Source: JAPLKX01 sp035530195 (GTDB lineage: Bacteria > Hydrogenedentota > Hydrogenedentia > Hydrogenedentales > SLHB01). Taken from it: 6,179 nt of DNA. Below the pieces are notes generated by a model that was given only the letters and a program-made list of their open reading frames with translations, did no database searches and had not been told where the DNA came from. The stretch covers positions 1 to 6,179 of the forward strand of contig DATKVG010000024.1 in the NCBI GenBank assembly GCA_035530195.1, in the 5' to 3' direction. Made by a program: the position numbers and the translations under genes. Positions 4,559 to 6,179 of the stretch are shown here, piece after piece (the first letter of the stretch is position 1; each line of letters opens with the position of its first letter).

Positions 4559-6130
4559 TCAGTTCCGCGGTTGCCGCACCCTGGGCGTCCGGAATTCGCG
4601 GGGTTTGATCCCGTGCTTGTCGACCCGCAGCCCCATCACGCGCTCGGTGATGCCGAGCATCTGGGCGGCTTTAGCCTTGTTTCCCCGGCAGTTTTTCAAC
4701 GCCTCGATGATCATCTCGCGCTCGATGGTGTTGAGCTTGTCTTCGAGCGTTTCGGTGATGACGGTACCGGTGGATTCGGCCGTTTGCAGCGTTGGGGGAA
4801 GGTGGTGGCCGTGGACAACGTCGTTGTTCGTCAGCAGCACCGCCCGTTCGATGCAATTCTCGAGTTCGCGCACGTTCCCCGGCCAATGGTACCGGGAAAG
4901 CATGTCGATGGCCGGCGTTGAAATCCGGCGCACGTTCTTCCCGGCGCTCCTTCCGTACTTCTCGACAAAATGGTCGGCCAGCAGCAGGACGTCGGTGCGC
5001 CGTTCGCGCAACGGCGGGATGTGGATCGGAAACACGTTGAGCCGGTAGTAGAGGTCTTCGCGGAACACGCGTTTTTTCATGAGGTCCTCGAGGTCCCGGT
5101 TGGTCGCCGCCAGCACCCGCACGTCTGCACGGAGGGTCTTGCCCCCGCCGACCCGCTCGAACTCGCGCTCCTGCAGTACACGCAACAGGTGGATCTGCGT
5201 CGTCGGCGACAGGTCGCCTATTTCGTCCAGGAAAATCGTCCCGCCCTGCGCCAGTTCAAACCGGCCTTTGCGCTGGGCGATTGCGCCGGTGAACGCCCCT
5301 TTTTCGTGGCCGAACAGTTCGCTCTCGATAATGGACTCCGGCAGCGCCGCGCAGTTTACCCGGATAAACGGTTTTTCCGCCCTCAGGCTGTTGTAATGAA
5401 TGGCGTGCGCAACAAGTTCTTTGCCCACACCGCTTTCCCCGCGGATCAGCACCGTCGCGTCGCTCTTGGCCACCTGGGCGATCATGTCGAACACGGCTTG
5501 CATCGCGCTCGAATTGCCAATGATGTTGGCCGGCCGAAACCGCTCCCGAAGCTCTTCCTGCAGCCGCAGGTTTTCCGCCATCAGCCTGTGCGTCTCCTCC
5601 TGGGCCTCCCGCCGAAGCCGGACCGCCTGCGCAATCATGATGGCGATAATGGAGAGCAGCCGCATGTCTTCGTCGAGCGTCACCGAATCCGCAAACAGCC
5701 GGTCCACGCTCAGCGCACCAATCGTTTCCGAACCCAGCTTGATTGGCACGCAGATGAAGCTGATGTCCTCCTTGGACTGGCTGCGCGCCTGCGTCTTGTT
5801 TAGAAAAAGGGGCTCCTCCGACACCCGCGGGATCACCATGGGGCGCCCCGTCTGGACCACCATCCCCGTCACGCCCTCGCCCGGCTTGTACCGACCCCGC
5901 TCAAGCTGCCGCAGCGACAGGCCCAGCGCCTCTTCAATGTAAATCTCGCCTGTCTCCCGGTTTAGCAGCGTCAATGTGCCCCGCACCATACCCGTATGTT
6001 TCGCGATCGCCTTCAACACCGCACCAACCTCACCGCGAAGGTCCATGGTCCGGTCCAGCGTCTGGCTGATCTCGAACAAAAGCGACAACTCGGATACTTC
6101 TCGCCTTATCTCTGCCTGCAGATTCTGCAT
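4559..6130 (-). CDS. Sigma-54-dependent transcriptional activator, GAF-AAA+-Fis, NifA-like
   Basis: A 523-residue enhancer-binding protein with three parts. Residues about 10-170 are a GAF sensor domain; residues about 170-198 are a charged helix, probably a coiled-coil linker; residues about 203-435 are the AAA+ domain. The C terminus (about 465-510) is a Fis-type helix-turn-helix, 'GNKAKAAQMLGITERVM'. AAA+ landmarks are all intact: Walker A GESGVGKE (231-238), the sigma-54-contacting loop GAFTGA (278-283), Walker B 'FLDE' (300-303), 'ATNRD' (342-346), arginine fingers in 'FREDLYYRL', and 'WPGNVREL' (416-423). It should therefore drive open-complex formation at -24/-12 promoters using ATP. 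GAF-AAA-Fis order is that of NifA. The four-cysteine interdomain motif of oxygen-sensitive NifA is absent, and no nitrogen-fixation gene is nearby, so the target is open. The ATG at 6130 is chosen over the GTG at 6136 because GAGAGG (6137-6142) is six bases from the former and touches the latter. It is the first gene of a probable three-gene unit. Confidence 0.9.
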   Translation of the reverse strand: MQNLQAEIRREVSELSLLFEISQTLDRTMDLRGEVGAVLKAIAKHTGMVRGTLTLLNRETGEIYIEEALGLSLRQLERGRYKPGEGVTGMVVQTGRPMVIPRVSEEPLFLNKTQARSQSKEDISFICVPIKLGSETIGALSVDRLFADSVTLDEDMRLLSIIAIMIAQAVRLRREAQEETHRLMAENLRLQEELRERFRPANIIGNSSAMQAVFDMIAQVAKSDATVLIRGESGVGKELVAHAIHYNSLRAEKPFIRVNCAALPESIIESELFGHEKGAFTGAIAQRKGRFELAQGGTIFLDEIGDLSPTTQIHLLRVLQEREFERVGGGKTLRADVRVLAATNRDLEDLMKKRVFREDLYYRLNVFPIHIPPLRERRTDVLLLADHFVEKYGRSAGKNVRRISTPAIDMLSRYHWPGNVRELENCIERAVLLTNNDVVHGHHLPPTLQTAESTGTVITETLEDKLNTIEREMIIEALKNCRGNKAKAAQMLGITERVMGLRVDKHGIKPREFRTPRVRQPRN

Positions 6131-6136
6131 AACCAC

Positions 6137-6142
6137 CCTCTC
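6137..6142 (-). promoter_or_regulatory. Ribosome binding site of the sigma-54 activator gene
   Basis: Read on the - strand, GAGAGG is followed by six bases and then the ATG at 6130-6128. The GTG two codons earlier directly abuts it, so the ATG is the better start. No promoter could be recognised in the remaining bases to the window end. Confidence 0.5.
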
Positions 6143-6179
6143 GTGCCGGTTTCTTACATAATGGTAGGAAATGAACCCC

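Noticed and set aside
4970..5803. A 277-codon + strand open frame over the sigma-54 activator
   Set aside because: It lies opposite intact Walker A, GAFTGA and Walker B motifs and shows no motif of its own. It is a shadow frame.

Overview
The window is a GC-rich, densely coding bacterial stretch with seven protein genes: three on the + strand (positions 2 to 2984) followed by four on the - strand (6130 down to 2988). No rRNA, tRNA, CRISPR array, transposase or phage gene is visible. The mix of a Gfo/Idh/MocA oxidoreductase, a sugar-phosphate-isomerase-like TIM barrel, a CehA/McbA-type PHP protein, a DUF1858 redox protein and a NifA-like sigma-54 activator, at high GC, suggests an anaerobic or facultative member of the Planctomycetes/Verrucomicrobia/Hydrogenedentes kind of lineage. 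That placement is inference from gene content and protein flavour only.

Left part, + strand: the window opens inside the C-terminal domain of a Gfo/Idh/MocA oxidoreductase (ends 514). After about 100 bases comes the most unusual gene (619-2094). It is a single 491-residue protein with a cyclic-nucleotide-binding (CRP-type) domain at the N terminus, joined directly to a complete LdhA-type D-lactate dehydrogenase. A short degenerate heptamer repeat covers its stop codon. Next is a xylose-isomerase-like TIM barrel protein (2163-2984) with all metal ligands visible. Genes 1 and 3 look like sugar or polyol metabolism, while gene 2 disposes of pyruvate/NADH under fermentation, seemingly with its own built-in sensor.

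Right part, - strand: a GAF-AAA+-Fis sigma-54 activator (6130-4559) is followed after 43 bases by an unrecognised 92-residue protein. After a further 39 bases comes a 79-residue DUF1858 CxxC protein. These three look like one transcription unit, closed by a strong hairpin plus T-run terminator at 3893-3934. Downstream of it lies a PHP-domain phosphoesterase-like gene (3863-2988), which ends only 3 bases from the stop of the convergent isomerase gene.

The best candidate for something not well described is the fused sensor-dehydrogenase. A second lead is the regulator / orphan small protein / redox-disulfide protein cassette. All functional statements come from reading motifs by eye; no database search was run.
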